Source of the DNA: an uncultured Sphingomonas sp.
Lineage (GTDB): Bacteria; Pseudomonadota; Alphaproteobacteria; Sphingomonadales; Sphingomonadaceae
Length of the DNA stretch: 43,840 nt
Assembly: GCA_913775975.1 (NCBI GenBank)
Contig: CAJYLQ010000014.1
Span: 1 to 43,840, forward strand
Direction of reading: 5' to 3'
The position numbers and the translations under genes are program-made. Below the pieces are notes generated by a model that saw only the letters and a program-made list of their open reading frames with translations, did not search any database and had not been told where the DNA came from. Below, piece after piece: positions 17,892 through 25,633 of the stretch (positions within the stretch are counted from its first letter, which is position 1; each line of letters begins with the position of its first letter).

Positions 17892-20867
17892 ATGACCGCT
17901 GCCGTAACGTCCGCCGCCCGTGAAGCCATGGCAAAACTGTATCGGGCGCCCGAACCGGAGGTTCTAAAACCGCTTCTGGACCGCGCATCGGCCAGCCCTG
18001 ATTCGCGAGGGCGCATCATGGGTCATGCCGGCGGGCTGCTGGCGGACCTGCGCGCCGCGCAGGGGCGCGGCTGGGTGAACCAGTTCCTGCAGGAATATCG
18101 GCTCAATTCTTCGGAGGGCGTCGCGCTGCTCAGCCTCGCCGAGGCGTTCCTGCGCGTGCCCGATCCCGAAACGGCCGACCTGCTGATCGCGGACAAGCTG
18201 GGGGACGCCGACTGGCGCGCCCATGCCGGCCGATCGAACAGCAAGCTGGTCAACAGCGCGACCTGGGGCCTCGTCGTCGGCCGGGCGCTGGTGGGCGAGG
18301 GCGATCAGGGCCCGCTGCGCCGCCTCATCAGCCGCGCGGGCGAGCCGTTCGTGCGGCAGGCGGTGGGCGCCGCGATGAAGATGATGGGCGAGATCTTCGT
18401 GATGGGCCGCACCATCGACGAGGCGATGCGCCGGATGAAGAAGCCGGAGAACAAGGGCTTCACCGCCAGCTTCGACATGCTGGGCGAGGCGGCGCGGACG
18501 TTCGCCGATGCCGACCGCTATTTCCAGGCCTATGTCGGCGCGATCGACGCGGTGGGCAGCGATCCGGCGGCGGGCCATTCGGTGTCGGTGAAGCTGTCCG
18601 CGCTCCACCCCCGCTACGAGGTTGCGCGCCGCGCCGAATGCGTCCCCGCGCTGACGCGGATGCTGGAGGCGCTGGCGGTGCAGGCGGCGGGCCGGGGCAT
18701 CGCGCTGACCGTCGACGCCGAGGAATCCGAGCGGCTGGAGATGAGCCTCGACATCATCGGCACGGTCGCCGCGCTGCCCAGCCTGAAGGGGTGGGACGGG
18801 TTCGGCATGGCGGTGCAGGCCTATGGCAAGCGCGCGCGCGCCGTCGTCGGCTGGGCGAACGGGCTGGACCGGATCATGAACGTCCGGCTGGTCAAGGGCG
18901 CCTATTGGGATTCGGAGATCAAGCGCACGCAGGTGGAGGGGCTGGCGGACTATCCGCTGTTCACGCGCAAGGCCGCGACCGACGTGTCCTATCTCGCCGT
19001 CGCCAAGGATATGCTGGAGGCGGAGTATATCCGCCCAGCCTTCGCCAGCCACAATGCGTTGACCGTCGCGACCATCCTCGACTGGGCGGGCAACAGCCGC
19101 GATTTCGAGTTCCAGCGGCTTCACGGGATGGGTGACGGCCTGTACGAGCGGCTGGTGCGGGAGAACGGCTATCACTGCCGCATCTATGCGCCGGTCGGCG
19201 GCCATCGCGACCTGCTGGCCTATCTGGTCCGTCGCCTGCTGGAAAACGGCGCCAACAGCAGCTTCGTCCATCAGCTGGCCGATGAGCGGCTGACCGAGGC
19301 GGAAATCCTGGCCGATCCGGTCGCGAAGATCGCGGCGGTCGGCGGCAGCCGCCATCCCAGCATTCCGCTGCCGCGCGATCTGTTCGCGCCCGGCCACCGC
19401 AACAGCGAGGGGCTGGACCTCAGCGACGTGCCCGAACTGGAGCGGACGGTGCGCGCGGTCGCCGCGCCGGTCGCGGTTCCGGCACCCGCCGCCTGCGACG
19501 CTGATGCCGTGCACGCGGCGGTGGGCCGGGCGGCGGCGGCCTTCCCCGCCTGGTCGCGCACCCCGGTGGAGGAGCGCGCCGCGATCCTCGAACGGCTCGC
19601 CGACCTGCTGGAGAGGCACCGCGACGAGATGATGGCGATCTGCGTGCAGGAGGCGTTCAAGACGATCCCCGACTCGATCGGCGAGGTGCGCGAGGCCGCC
19701 GACTTCTGCCGCTATTATGCCGGCGAGGCGCGCGCGCGCCTGATGCCGCGCGAACTGCCGGGCCCGACGGGGGAGCGGAACACGCTGCATATCGAGGGGC
19801 GCGGCGTCTGGGCGACGATCGCGCCCTGGAATTTCCCGCTCGCCATCTTCCTCGGCCAGACGGTCGCGGCGCTGGTGACGGGCAACACCGTCGTCGCCAA
19901 GCCCGCGCCGCAGACGCCGCGGATCGCCGCGCGGGCGGTGGCGCTGGCGCATGAGGCGGGCGTGCCGAAGGATGCGCTGATCCTCGTCCCCGGCGGGCCG
20001 GAGGTGGGCGCGGCGCTGACCGGGGACGTGCGCGTCGCTGGCGTCGCCTTCACCGGATCGACCGCCACCGCCAAGCGGATTGCACGCACGCTGGTGGCGG
20101 ACGACGATCGCCCGATCGTGCCGCTGATCGCGGAGACGGGCGGCATCAACGCGATGATCGTCGATTCCACCGCGCTGCCCGAACAGGTCGTCGCCGATGT
20201 CGTCACCTCTGCCTATCGCTCGGCCGGGCAGCGCTGTTCGGCGCTGCGGCTGCTGCTGGTGCAGGCCGATGTCGCGGACACGGTGATCGAGATGCTGAAG
20301 GGCGCCATGGACACGCTGCGCCTCGGTGCGCCCGGCGATCCCGCGACGGATGTGGGCCCGGTGATCGACCGTGCCGCCTATGACCGACTGATGGGCTATC
20401 GCGCGTCGGTGCAGGATCGCTGGCTGAAGACGGTGGACGTGCCGGCGGATGGGCTGTTCGTACCCCCCACGCTGATCCGGCTCGACCGGGTGGAGGATCT
20501 GACGCAGGAATGGTTCGGCCCGATACTGCACGTCGCGACATGGCAGGGCGGATCGCTGGCGGAAACGATCGCCCGCGTGAACGCCAAGGGCTATGGCCTG
20601 ACCATGGGCCTGCACAGCCGCATCGCCCGCGCTGCGGAGGTCGCGGAAGGGGAGGCGGCGGTCGGCAACCTCTATATCAACCGTTCGATGATCGGCGCGG
20701 TCGTCGGATCGCAGCCGTTCGGCGGCGAGGGGCTGTCGGGCACCGGGCCCAAGGCGGGCGGGCCGCATTACCTGTATCGCTTCTGTGCGGAGCGGGCGGT
20801 GTCGGTCGACACCACCTCGGCCGGCGGCAACGCGACGCTGCTCAGCCTGGATGAAGGCGGGATCTGA
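17892..20867 (+). CDS. putA: Bifunctional proline dehydrogenase / L-glutamate gamma-semialdehyde dehydrogenase
   Basis: Oxidises proline to glutamate in two steps, with electrons passed to the quinone pool. The 991-residue protein has a PRODH barrel (about 60-460; NVRLVKGAYWDSEIKRTQVEG and the ASHNALT strand) and an aldehyde dehydrogenase domain (about 500-960) with the FTGSTATAKRIA cofactor loop, general base E748 in AETGG and nucleophile C782 in SAGQRCSALR. There is no N-terminal ribbon-helix-helix domain and no long C-terminal extension, so it is the short, non-DNA-binding PutA type and cannot be its own repressor. The start at 17892 follows a small palindrome (GCGCT-A-AGCGC, 17818-17828). 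It stands alone with divergent maoC on the left. Confidence 0.95.
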   Translation: MTAAVTSAAREAMAKLYRAPEPEVLKPLLDRASASPDSRGRIMGHAGGLLADLRAAQGRGWVNQFLQEYRLNSSEGVALLSLAEAFLRVPDPETADLLIADKLGDADWRAHAGRSNSKLVNSATWGLVVGRALVGEGDQGPLRRLISRAGEPFVRQAVGAAMKMMGEIFVMGRTIDEAMRRMKKPENKGFTASFDMLGEAARTFADADRYFQAYVGAIDAVGSDPAAGHSVSVKLSALHPRYEVARRAECVPALTRMLEALAVQAAGRGIALTVDAEESERLEMSLDIIGTVAALPSLKGWDGFGMAVQAYGKRARAVVGWANGLDRIMNVRLVKGAYWDSEIKRTQVEGLADYPLFTRKAATDVSYLAVAKDMLEAEYIRPAFASHNALTVATILDWAGNSRDFEFQRLHGMGDGLYERLVRENGYHCRIYAPVGGHRDLLAYLVRRLLENGANSSFVHQLADERLTEAEILADPVAKIAAVGGSRHPSIPLPRDLFAPGHRNSEGLDLSDVPELERTVRAVAAPVAVPAPAACDADAVHAAVGRAAAAFPAWSRTPVEERAAILERLADLLERHRDEMMAICVQEAFKTIPDSIGEVREAADFCRYYAGEARARLMPRELPGPTGERNTLHIEGRGVWATIAPWNFPLAIFLGQTVAALVTGNTVVAKPAPQTPRIAARAVALAHEAGVPKDALILVPGGPEVGAALTGDVRVAGVAFTGSTATAKRIARTLVADDDRPIVPLIAETGGINAMIVDSTALPEQVVADVVTSAYRSAGQRCSALRLLLVQADVADTVIEMLKGAMDTLRLGAPGDPATDVGPVIDRAAYDRLMGYRASVQDRWLKTVDVPADGLFVPPTLIRLDRVEDLTQEWFGPILHVATWQGGSLAETIARVNAKGYGLTMGLHSRIARAAEVAEGEAAVGNLYINRSMIGAVVGSQPFGGEGLSGTGPKAGGPHYLYRFCAERAVSVDTTSAGGNATLLSLDEGGI

Positions 20868-20885
20868 CCGCCCGCGTCGGGCGGG

Positions 20886-21638
20886 TCATCCCGCCCGCGC
20901 GGTTCCCCGCGTCCAGGAGATGCGGATGCTGACCCAGGCGCCAATGATCGGCGTGCCACCCCGACGCGGCGGCAGGATGCGAAACTGCCACGCCGCCTGC
21001 CGCATCTGGCTGCCCAGCCCCGATCCGATCGGCGATTCGCCCAGCACGCGGCAATTGTCGACGCGGTTGTCGGGGATCGTCTTGCAGGCGATCAGCGCCC
21101 AGGCATCGGGCGGCGGCGCGGATTTCAGATAGCCGTTGATCTCGCCGCTGGTCGGCTCGCGCATCCAGTCGGCGTCATACAGGCGCTCGCCGCCCGGCCC
21201 GGCGCCGGGGCCATAGACCGCGACGCTGTCGCCGCGCGTGCCCTGATCGCCGCGCGCCGATTCCCCCTGCGCCTTGCCCGATTTCGGCACGGCCGCCAGA
21301 TCGAACGATTCGGACATCATCTCCGGCCATTCGGTCTTCGTCTGGCTGGGGACGGGCAGGGGTGGCGGCACCGGCCGGGCGCTGGCACTGGCGGCGGCCG
21401 CCTTCGCCACCGCGGCCCGTGTCGCCCTGGCCGCCGCCGGCGCGGCGGGCTTGTCCGCATCGAGCGCGAAGGTGCTGAGCGCGGGCGATTCCGGCGGCGG
21501 CTTGGGGGTCGGCGCCAGCCGCAGCAACAGCCAGATCAGCAGGATGTGCGCGGCGATCGCCAGCGCCAGCGCCCCCGACCGCCGCCATGGCGACACGCCC
21601 CGCCCCCCGGGTGCCGGACGATAGAAGGACGAGGCCAT
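20886..21638 (-). CDS. TonB-like membrane-anchored protein of unknown role
   Basis: A 250-residue protein with a short cytosolic N-terminus, one transmembrane helix (about 22-42, GALALAIAAHILLIWLLL), a long Pro/Ala/Lys-rich linker (about 43-105) and a C-terminal globular part from about residue 155. The C-terminal stretch (CKTIPDNRVDNCRVL, then ESPIGSGLGSQMRQAA and RILPPRRGG) looks like the periplasmic TonB C-terminal fold, and the overall plan is that of TonB energy transducers, but no ExbB/ExbD or receptor genes are nearby. The two cysteines could form a disulfide. It is 12 bases downstream of the papain-fold-like gene, so probably the last gene of that leftward operon. I do not recognise a specific family. 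Confidence 0.65.
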   Translation of the reverse strand: MASSFYRPAPGGRGVSPWRRSGALALAIAAHILLIWLLLRLAPTPKPPPESPALSTFALDADKPAAPAAARATRAAVAKAAAASASARPVPPPLPVPSQTKTEWPEMMSESFDLAAVPKSGKAQGESARGDQGTRGDSVAVYGPGAGPGGERLYDADWMREPTSGEINGYLKSAPPPDAWALIACKTIPDNRVDNCRVLGESPIGSGLGSQMRQAAWQFRILPPRRGGTPIIGAWVSIRISWTRGTARAG

Positions 21639-21649
21639 TGGCCCGCCCG

Positions 21650-22216
21650 TTATCGCAGCGGCGGCAACGACGCCAGATAGGCTTTCCCATGGATGCCCAG
21701 CGCGATCACGCGGCCCGGATTGGCCGCCATCACCGCCTTCAGATAGGATCGCGGCTTCTTCATCAGGCCCGGCTGCACCGTGCCCGCCAGACCCAGCCGC
21801 CGCGCCGCCTCTCCGACGAAATGGACGCAGTTGCGCTGGTTCAGATTGTAGCGGCTGTCACCGCCATCCTCGCTCCACCCGCGCGCCAGGGCCAGCAGCT
21901 CGGCATATTGCGCATCGGTCAGCACCACGGAGAACTGCGCGTCGCTGCCGCCGATATAGGCGGGCTTCACCCGTTCCAGCCGCCCCGCCACCGTACCGAA
22001 CAAAAGCGCCGGGCTGACCGATCGCGCGGTGAAACCATAGGCTAGGTCGACCGGCTCGCCGCCCGCATCGGGCGTGCCGCGCAAGGTGAAGAAAGCGTGG
22101 GGAAAGCTGTTCCCCAGCTCATGGCTCCAGAAGGTCGCCGTAACGGCGGCCTGCGCGGGCAGGGCGCCCGCAAGCCAGACGGAAAGGATCGCGAGGAGGA
22201 AACGCAGTCGGGCCAT
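21650..22216 (-). CDS. Exported hypothetical protein with a permuted-papain-like NCxHF motif
   Basis: A 188-residue protein with a clear signal peptide (MARLRFLLAILSVWLAGALPAQA). The mature part contains FWSHELGNSFPHAFFTLRG, with a His early in the chain, and later YNLNQRNCVHFVGEAARRLG, in which the NCxHF element matches the nucleophile segment of circularly permuted NlpC/P60-type proteins (such as DUF4105). That order, His before Cys, is what a permuted fold would give. A hydrolase or transferase role in the envelope is inferred, not shown. It lies 24 bases after the aldo/keto reductase gene and 12 bases before the TonB-like gene. Confidence 0.65.
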   Translation of the reverse strand: MARLRFLLAILSVWLAGALPAQAAVTATFWSHELGNSFPHAFFTLRGTPDAGGEPVDLAYGFTARSVSPALLFGTVAGRLERVKPAYIGGSDAQFSVVLTDAQYAELLALARGWSEDGGDSRYNLNQRNCVHFVGEAARRLGLAGTVQPGLMKKPRSYLKAVMAANPGRVIALGIHGKAYLASLPPLR

Positions 22217-22240
22217 GGCCCATCATGGCAAGGCGCGCGG

Positions 22241-23191
22241 TCAGGCGCCAGCGTTGGTCAGCGATTCCAGTTGGCTCTTGCTCAATTCCAGCGTCATCGC
22301 CGGCAACAGGTCCGCCAGCTGCCGGGCGCTGGTCGCGCTGGCGATCGGCGCGGTCACGCCTTCCTGCGCGATGAGCCACGCCAGCGCGATCTGCGCCAGC
22401 GTCGCGCCGGTTTCGGCCGCCACCGCATCCATCGCCGCCAGCATCTCCGGTCCGCGCCCGTCCAGCAGCGGCTCCACCTTCCCGCCGCGCGTGCTTTGCG
22501 ACAGGTCGTCCCGGCTGCGATACTTGCCCGTCAGGAACCCCGATGCGAGGCCGTAATAGGGCAGCACCGCGATATTCTCGACGACGCAGAAATCCTGCAA
22601 TTCGCCCTCGAAACCCTCTCGGCTGACCAGATTATATTCGGGCTGCATCACATGATAGCGGGGCAGGTCGCCGCCGCGCGACAGGTCGACAGCTGATTTC
22701 AGGCGCGCGGCGCTGAAGTTCGACGCGCCGATCACGCGGACCTTGCCCGCCTCAATCAGCCGGCCGAACGCGCCGAGCACATCGGCCTGCGGCACGTCCT
22801 CGTCATCGCGATGCGCATAATAAAGGTCGATCCGGTCGGTCCCCAGCCGCTGCAGCGAGGCATCGCACGCCGCCGCGATATGCTGCGGCTGCAGACCCTT
22901 GCCATCGGGGCCGGGCATCATCCCGACTTTCGTCGCGATCAGCACGTGGTCGCGCTTGCCCGAGGTGCGGAGCCATTCGCCGATCATCGTCTCGGATTCG
23001 CCGCCGCGATGGCCGTCGACCCACGCGGAATAGACGTCCGCCGTGTCGATCATCGTGCCGCCGCCCTCGACGAAGGCGTCGAGCACCGCGAAGCTCGCGT
23101 CCCGGTCGGCGGTCCAGCCGAACACGTTGCCGCCCAACACCAAAGGCGCGATCTTCAGGTCGGTCGAGCCGAGGCGGCTAAGGTTGGTCAT
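22241..23191 (-). CDS. Aldo/keto reductase
   Basis: A 316-residue NADPH-dependent oxidoreductase with the (beta/alpha)8 AKR plan. The catalytic Asp and Tyr are in MIDTADVYSAW, the Lys in VLIATKVGM and the His in DLYYAHRDD; the SNFSA and QPEYNLVSR segments are also typical. It is close to the YghZ/AKR11-14-like group in sequence style. The start at 23191 (MTNLSRLGSTDLKIAPL) follows GGAG; the 464-codon open frame reaching to 23635 merely runs antisense through the lipoprotein gene. It is probably the first gene of a leftward operon with the next two genes. Substrate unknown. Confidence 0.92.
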   Translation of the reverse strand: MTNLSRLGSTDLKIAPLVLGGNVFGWTADRDASFAVLDAFVEGGGTMIDTADVYSAWVDGHRGGESETMIGEWLRTSGKRDHVLIATKVGMMPGPDGKGLQPQHIAAACDASLQRLGTDRIDLYYAHRDDEDVPQADVLGAFGRLIEAGKVRVIGASNFSAARLKSAVDLSRGGDLPRYHVMQPEYNLVSREGFEGELQDFCVVENIAVLPYYGLASGFLTGKYRSRDDLSQSTRGGKVEPLLDGRGPEMLAAMDAVAAETGATLAQIALAWLIAQEGVTAPIASATSARQLADLLPAMTLELSKSQLESLTNAGA

Positions 23192-23221
23192 GCGGGCTCC
23201 GGTCGGCACGGCAAGCTGAAA

Positions 23222-23248
23222 CCCCCTCCCGCCGGCTGCGGGAGGGGG
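23222..23248 (-). terminator. Terminator-like hairpin after the small lipoprotein gene
   Basis: Eleven-base arms CCCCCTCCCGC (23222-23232) and GCGGGAGGGGG (23238-23248) enclose a CGGCT loop. On the minus strand the stem is followed by TTTCAG, a weak U tract. It separates the lipoprotein gene from the aldo/keto reductase gene. Confidence 0.65.
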
Positions 23249-23259
23249 GAGGGCAGGTA

Positions 23260-23595
23260 TCAGTCGCGGATCTTGCGGCCCGCATTCTCCAGTGCCGCGC
23301 CGGTCGCGTCGGCGGCACGGTCGCCGGCCTTGGCCGCCTTGTCGCCCGCATGGTCGATCGCCGCGCCCGTGCGGTCCGCCGCATGGTCGATCGCGGCACC
23401 GGCATTGTCGAGGCTGCGCTCGGCCGAGTTCAGCGCGCGATCCGTTGCCGCATCGACATCCGCCGCCGCGTTGCTGGTCGTCGCGGACACGTCCGCCGCC
23501 GCGGCATCGGCGGCCTCGGACGTCTTGTTCTGCGTGTTCTGGCTGCATGCGGCGAGGGCGATGGCGGCGACGGCGGGGATCAGCAGCTTCTTCAT
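23260..23595 (-). CDS. Small alanine-rich lipoprotein with heptad-like repeats
   Basis: A 111-residue protein with a lipoprotein signal (MKKLLIPAVAAIALAAC; lipobox LAAC, acylated Cys at 17). The mature part is a low-complexity chain rich in Ala, Asp and Asn with repeated AA/DxA heptads such as AIDHAADRTGAAIDHAGDKA, which suggests a long amphipathic helix like LEA or Lpp-type proteins. Anchoring in the outer or inner membrane is inferred. GGAGGAA lies before the ATG, and a perfect 9-bp hairpin (23614-23635) sits just upstream of that site. It is divergent from sahR. Function unknown; stress or envelope roles are plausible. Confidence 0.8.
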   Translation of the reverse strand: MKKLLIPAVAAIALAACSQNTQNKTSEAADAAAADVSATTSNAAADVDAATDRALNSAERSLDNAGAAIDHAADRTGAAIDHAGDKAAKAGDRAADATGAALENAGRKIRD

Positions 23596-23613
23596 GTTCA
23601 GGTTCCTCCCGGA

Positions 23614-23635
23614 TTGCGGGCATCATTGCCCGCAA
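23614..23635 (-). promoter_or_regulatory. Perfect hairpin in the leader of the lipoprotein gene
   Basis: TTGCGGGCA (23614-23622) and TGCCCGCAA (23627-23635) pair perfectly around a TCAT loop, immediately upstream of the GGAGGAA ribosome site of the leftward lipoprotein gene. It may be a 5' UTR stem that protects the mRNA, or an operator. A smaller CCGAAC/GTTCGG repeat follows at 23656-23669. Confidence 0.45.
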
Positions 23636-23686
23636 GGCTGGGGATCGTAACGCAACCGAACCCGTTCGGGTCCAGCGGCGTTTCGA

Positions 23687-23715
23687 TTGACCTCATATAA
23701 AGATTTCTTTATATC
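23687..23715 (+). promoter_or_regulatory. Candidate SahR operator inside the sahR-metF-metH promoter
   Basis: A perfect palindrome, arms ATATAAAGA and TCTTTATAT around TT (23695-23714), is bounded by TTGACC (23687-23692) and TATATC (23710-23715), hexamers 17 bases apart like a sigma-70 promoter. The palindrome has the form described for SahR/ArsR-type regulators of methionine genes. A repressor bound here would cover the spacer and -10 region. The predicted transcript would start within a few bases of the ATG at 23726. Confidence 0.75.
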
Positions 23716-23725
23716 CCGGTCGGAA

Positions 23726-24679
23726 ATGATCGACGCGCTCGCCATCTTCGGGGCCCTTGGGGATGCGACCCGCCTGCGCATCCTGGCGCTGCTGCGCCGC
23801 ATGGAGCTGTCCGTCGGCGAACTGGCGCAGGTGCTGGGGCAAAGCCAGCCGCGCGTGTCCCGCCATGTGAAGATCCTGTGTGATGCCGGTCTGGCGGAAC
23901 GGCGCAAGGAAGGCAGCTGGGTGTTCGTCGCGCTCGGCCGGCCCGAGGTGGTGGCGCCGATCGCCGCCGCGCTCGACGGCTGGCATGGCGGCGAGGCGGA
24001 TCACTGGACGATCGCGGATGCCGCCCGGCTGGCGGCGGTACGCGCCGATCGCGCCGCCTCCGCCGCCGCCTGGTTCGAAAGCCATGCGGGCGAATGGGAT
24101 GCGATCCGCAGCCTGCACGTCGCGGATGCGGAGATAGAGGCGGCGATGCAGGCGGTGCTGGGCCCCGCGCCGCTCGGGACGCTGATCGATATCGGTACGG
24201 GCACCGGCCGGATGCTGGAGCTGTTCGCCGGCCGCGCCGACACGGCGCTGGGGATCGACCGCTCGTCGGAAATGCTGCGCCTCGCGCGCGTCAAACTGGC
24301 TGGCGCCACCAATGCGGAACTGCGCCAGGCGGACCTCTATGCCCTGCCGATGGCGGATGGTGCGGCCGACGTCGCGATCATCCACCACGTCCTCCACTTC
24401 GCGCAGCAGCCAGGCGCCGCGCTGGCGGAGGCGGCGCGTGTGCTCGGCCCCGACGGCCGGCTGCTGATCGTCGATTTCGCGCCGCATGACCGGGAGGACC
24501 TGCGCACCCGTGACGCGCATGTCCGGCTGGGCTTCGCGGACGAACAGATCGCCGGCTGGCTGGGCGCGGCGGGGCTGCGGCTGGCGCGCGTGGAAACGCT
24601 GGGCGGCGGCGAACTGACGGTGAAACTCTGGCTGGCGCACAAGGGCGCGCCAGCCCTTCGCGAGGTGAAGGCGGCATGA
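23726..24679 (+). CDS. sahR: SahR-type regulator: ArsR HTH fused to SAM-binding methyltransferase-like domain
   Basis: A 317-residue two-domain regulator. Residues 1-85 form an ArsR winged helix (ALGDATRLRILALLRRMELSVGELAQVLGQSQPRVSRHVKIL). Residues about 130-300 form a class I methyltransferase fold with motif I LIDIGTGTGRMLELF and the LALPM/DVAIIHHVLHF strands. Regulators with this fusion (SahR) are known to sense S-adenosylhomocysteine and control methionine-cycle genes in Proteobacteria. The start at 23726 is chosen because the TTG at 23687 lies in the promoter and palindrome. Its stop overlaps metF (ATGA), so it heads the operon it is expected to regulate. Whether the second domain has any methyltransferase activity is unknown. 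Confidence 0.88.
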   Translation: MIDALAIFGALGDATRLRILALLRRMELSVGELAQVLGQSQPRVSRHVKILCDAGLAERRKEGSWVFVALGRPEVVAPIAAALDGWHGGEADHWTIADAARLAAVRADRAASAAAWFESHAGEWDAIRSLHVADAEIEAAMQAVLGPAPLGTLIDIGTGTGRMLELFAGRADTALGIDRSSEMLRLARVKLAGATNAELRQADLYALPMADGAADVAIIHHVLHFAQQPGAALAEAARVLGPDGRLLIVDFAPHDREDLRTRDAHVRLGFADEQIAGWLGAAGLRLARVETLGGGELTVKLWLAHKGAPALREVKAA

Positions 24680-25617
24680 CGATCTCGGTCAACCAGCTGG
24701 CGGAGGCGCGCTGCGCGCTCGAAACCCCGCTCTACGCCGATGTCGGCGGCGACGTGGCGGTCAGCTTCGAATTCGTCCCGCCCAAGAGCGAGAAGATGGA
24801 CGAGCAGCTTTGGGACGCGGTGCGCACGCTGGAGCCTTTGGGGCCGGAGTTCGTGTCCGTCACCTATGGCGCGGGCGGCACCACGCGAGAGCGTACCCAT
24901 GCCACCGTCGCGCGCATCCAGCGCGAAACCTCGCTCGCCGCCGCCGCGCACCTGACCTGCGTGGAGGCGACGCGGGAGGAGATCGATCAGGTCGCGGAGG
25001 AATATTGGGCGGCGGGCGTGCGCCACATCGTCGCGCTGCGTGGCGATCCGCCGCAGCAGGGCGCGCGCTTTTCCAGCCATCCCGGCGGTTACGAGAATGC
25101 GGCGGACCTCGTCGCCGGCCTGCGCCGGTTGCACCCGTTCGAGATTTCGGTGGCCGCCTATCCCGAATCCCACCCGGATTCGCCCAGCACCGCCGCCGAT
25201 CTCGACAATCTGAAGCGCAAGCTGGACGCGGGCGCGACGCGCGCGATCACGCAGTTCTTCTTCGAACCCGAAACCTTCTTCCGCTATCGCGACGCGGTGG
25301 CGGCGGCGGGCATCTCCGCGCAGATCGTGCCGGGGATCATGCCCGTGTCCAACTTCGCCAGCGTGAAGCGGATGAGCGCGATGTGCGGCACCGCCGTTCC
25401 CCCCTGGATGGCGCGCCTGTTCGAGGGGCTGGACGATCATCCCCCCGCGCGCCAGCTGGTCGCCGCGACGGTCGCGGCGGAACTGTCGCGCCGCCTGTAT
25501 GCGGGCGGGGTGAAGCACCTGCATTTCTATACGCTCAACCGCGCCGAGCTGGCCTTTGCGATCTGTCATCTTCTGGGTGTCAGGGCGAAGCCGGCGGCCG
25601 CGGCGGCGGCTGCCTGA
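24676..25617 (+). CDS. metF: 5,10-methylenetetrahydrofolate reductase
   Basis: Reduces methylene-THF to methyl-THF, the methyl donor for methionine synthase; FAD-dependent, cytosolic. The 313-residue protein is the bacterial single-domain form. Landmarks are SFEFVPPKSEKMDEQLW with the catalytic Glu at the N-terminus, FVSVTYGAGGTTRERT, the IVALRGDPP segment and ITQFFFEPETFFRY. It is coupled to sahR by an ATGA overlap and followed 16 bases later by the N-terminal half of methionine synthase. The C-terminus ends in an alanine run. Co-operonic placement with sahR and metH fits a complete methyl-transfer module. Confidence 0.95.
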   Translation: MTISVNQLAEARCALETPLYADVGGDVAVSFEFVPPKSEKMDEQLWDAVRTLEPLGPEFVSVTYGAGGTTRERTHATVARIQRETSLAAAAHLTCVEATREEIDQVAEEYWAAGVRHIVALRGDPPQQGARFSSHPGGYENAADLVAGLRRLHPFEISVAAYPESHPDSPSTAADLDNLKRKLDAGATRAITQFFFEPETFFRYRDAVAAAGISAQIVPGIMPVSNFASVKRMSAMCGTAVPPWMARLFEGLDDHPPARQLVAATVAAELSRRLYAGGVKHLHFYTLNRAELAFAICHLLGVRAKPAAAAAAA

Positions 25618-25633
25618 CAGTCAAAGGGTCATC

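Noticed and set aside
17964..20768. 934-codon open frame on the minus strand
   Set aside because: It is antisense to putA and its translation is Arg/His/Gln-rich without family features. Long antisense frames are common at this GC content.
22241..23635. 464-codon frame suggesting a fusion upstream of the aldo/keto reductase
   Set aside because: The first 150 codons only run in another frame through the lipoprotein gene; a good start with GGAG exists at 23191.
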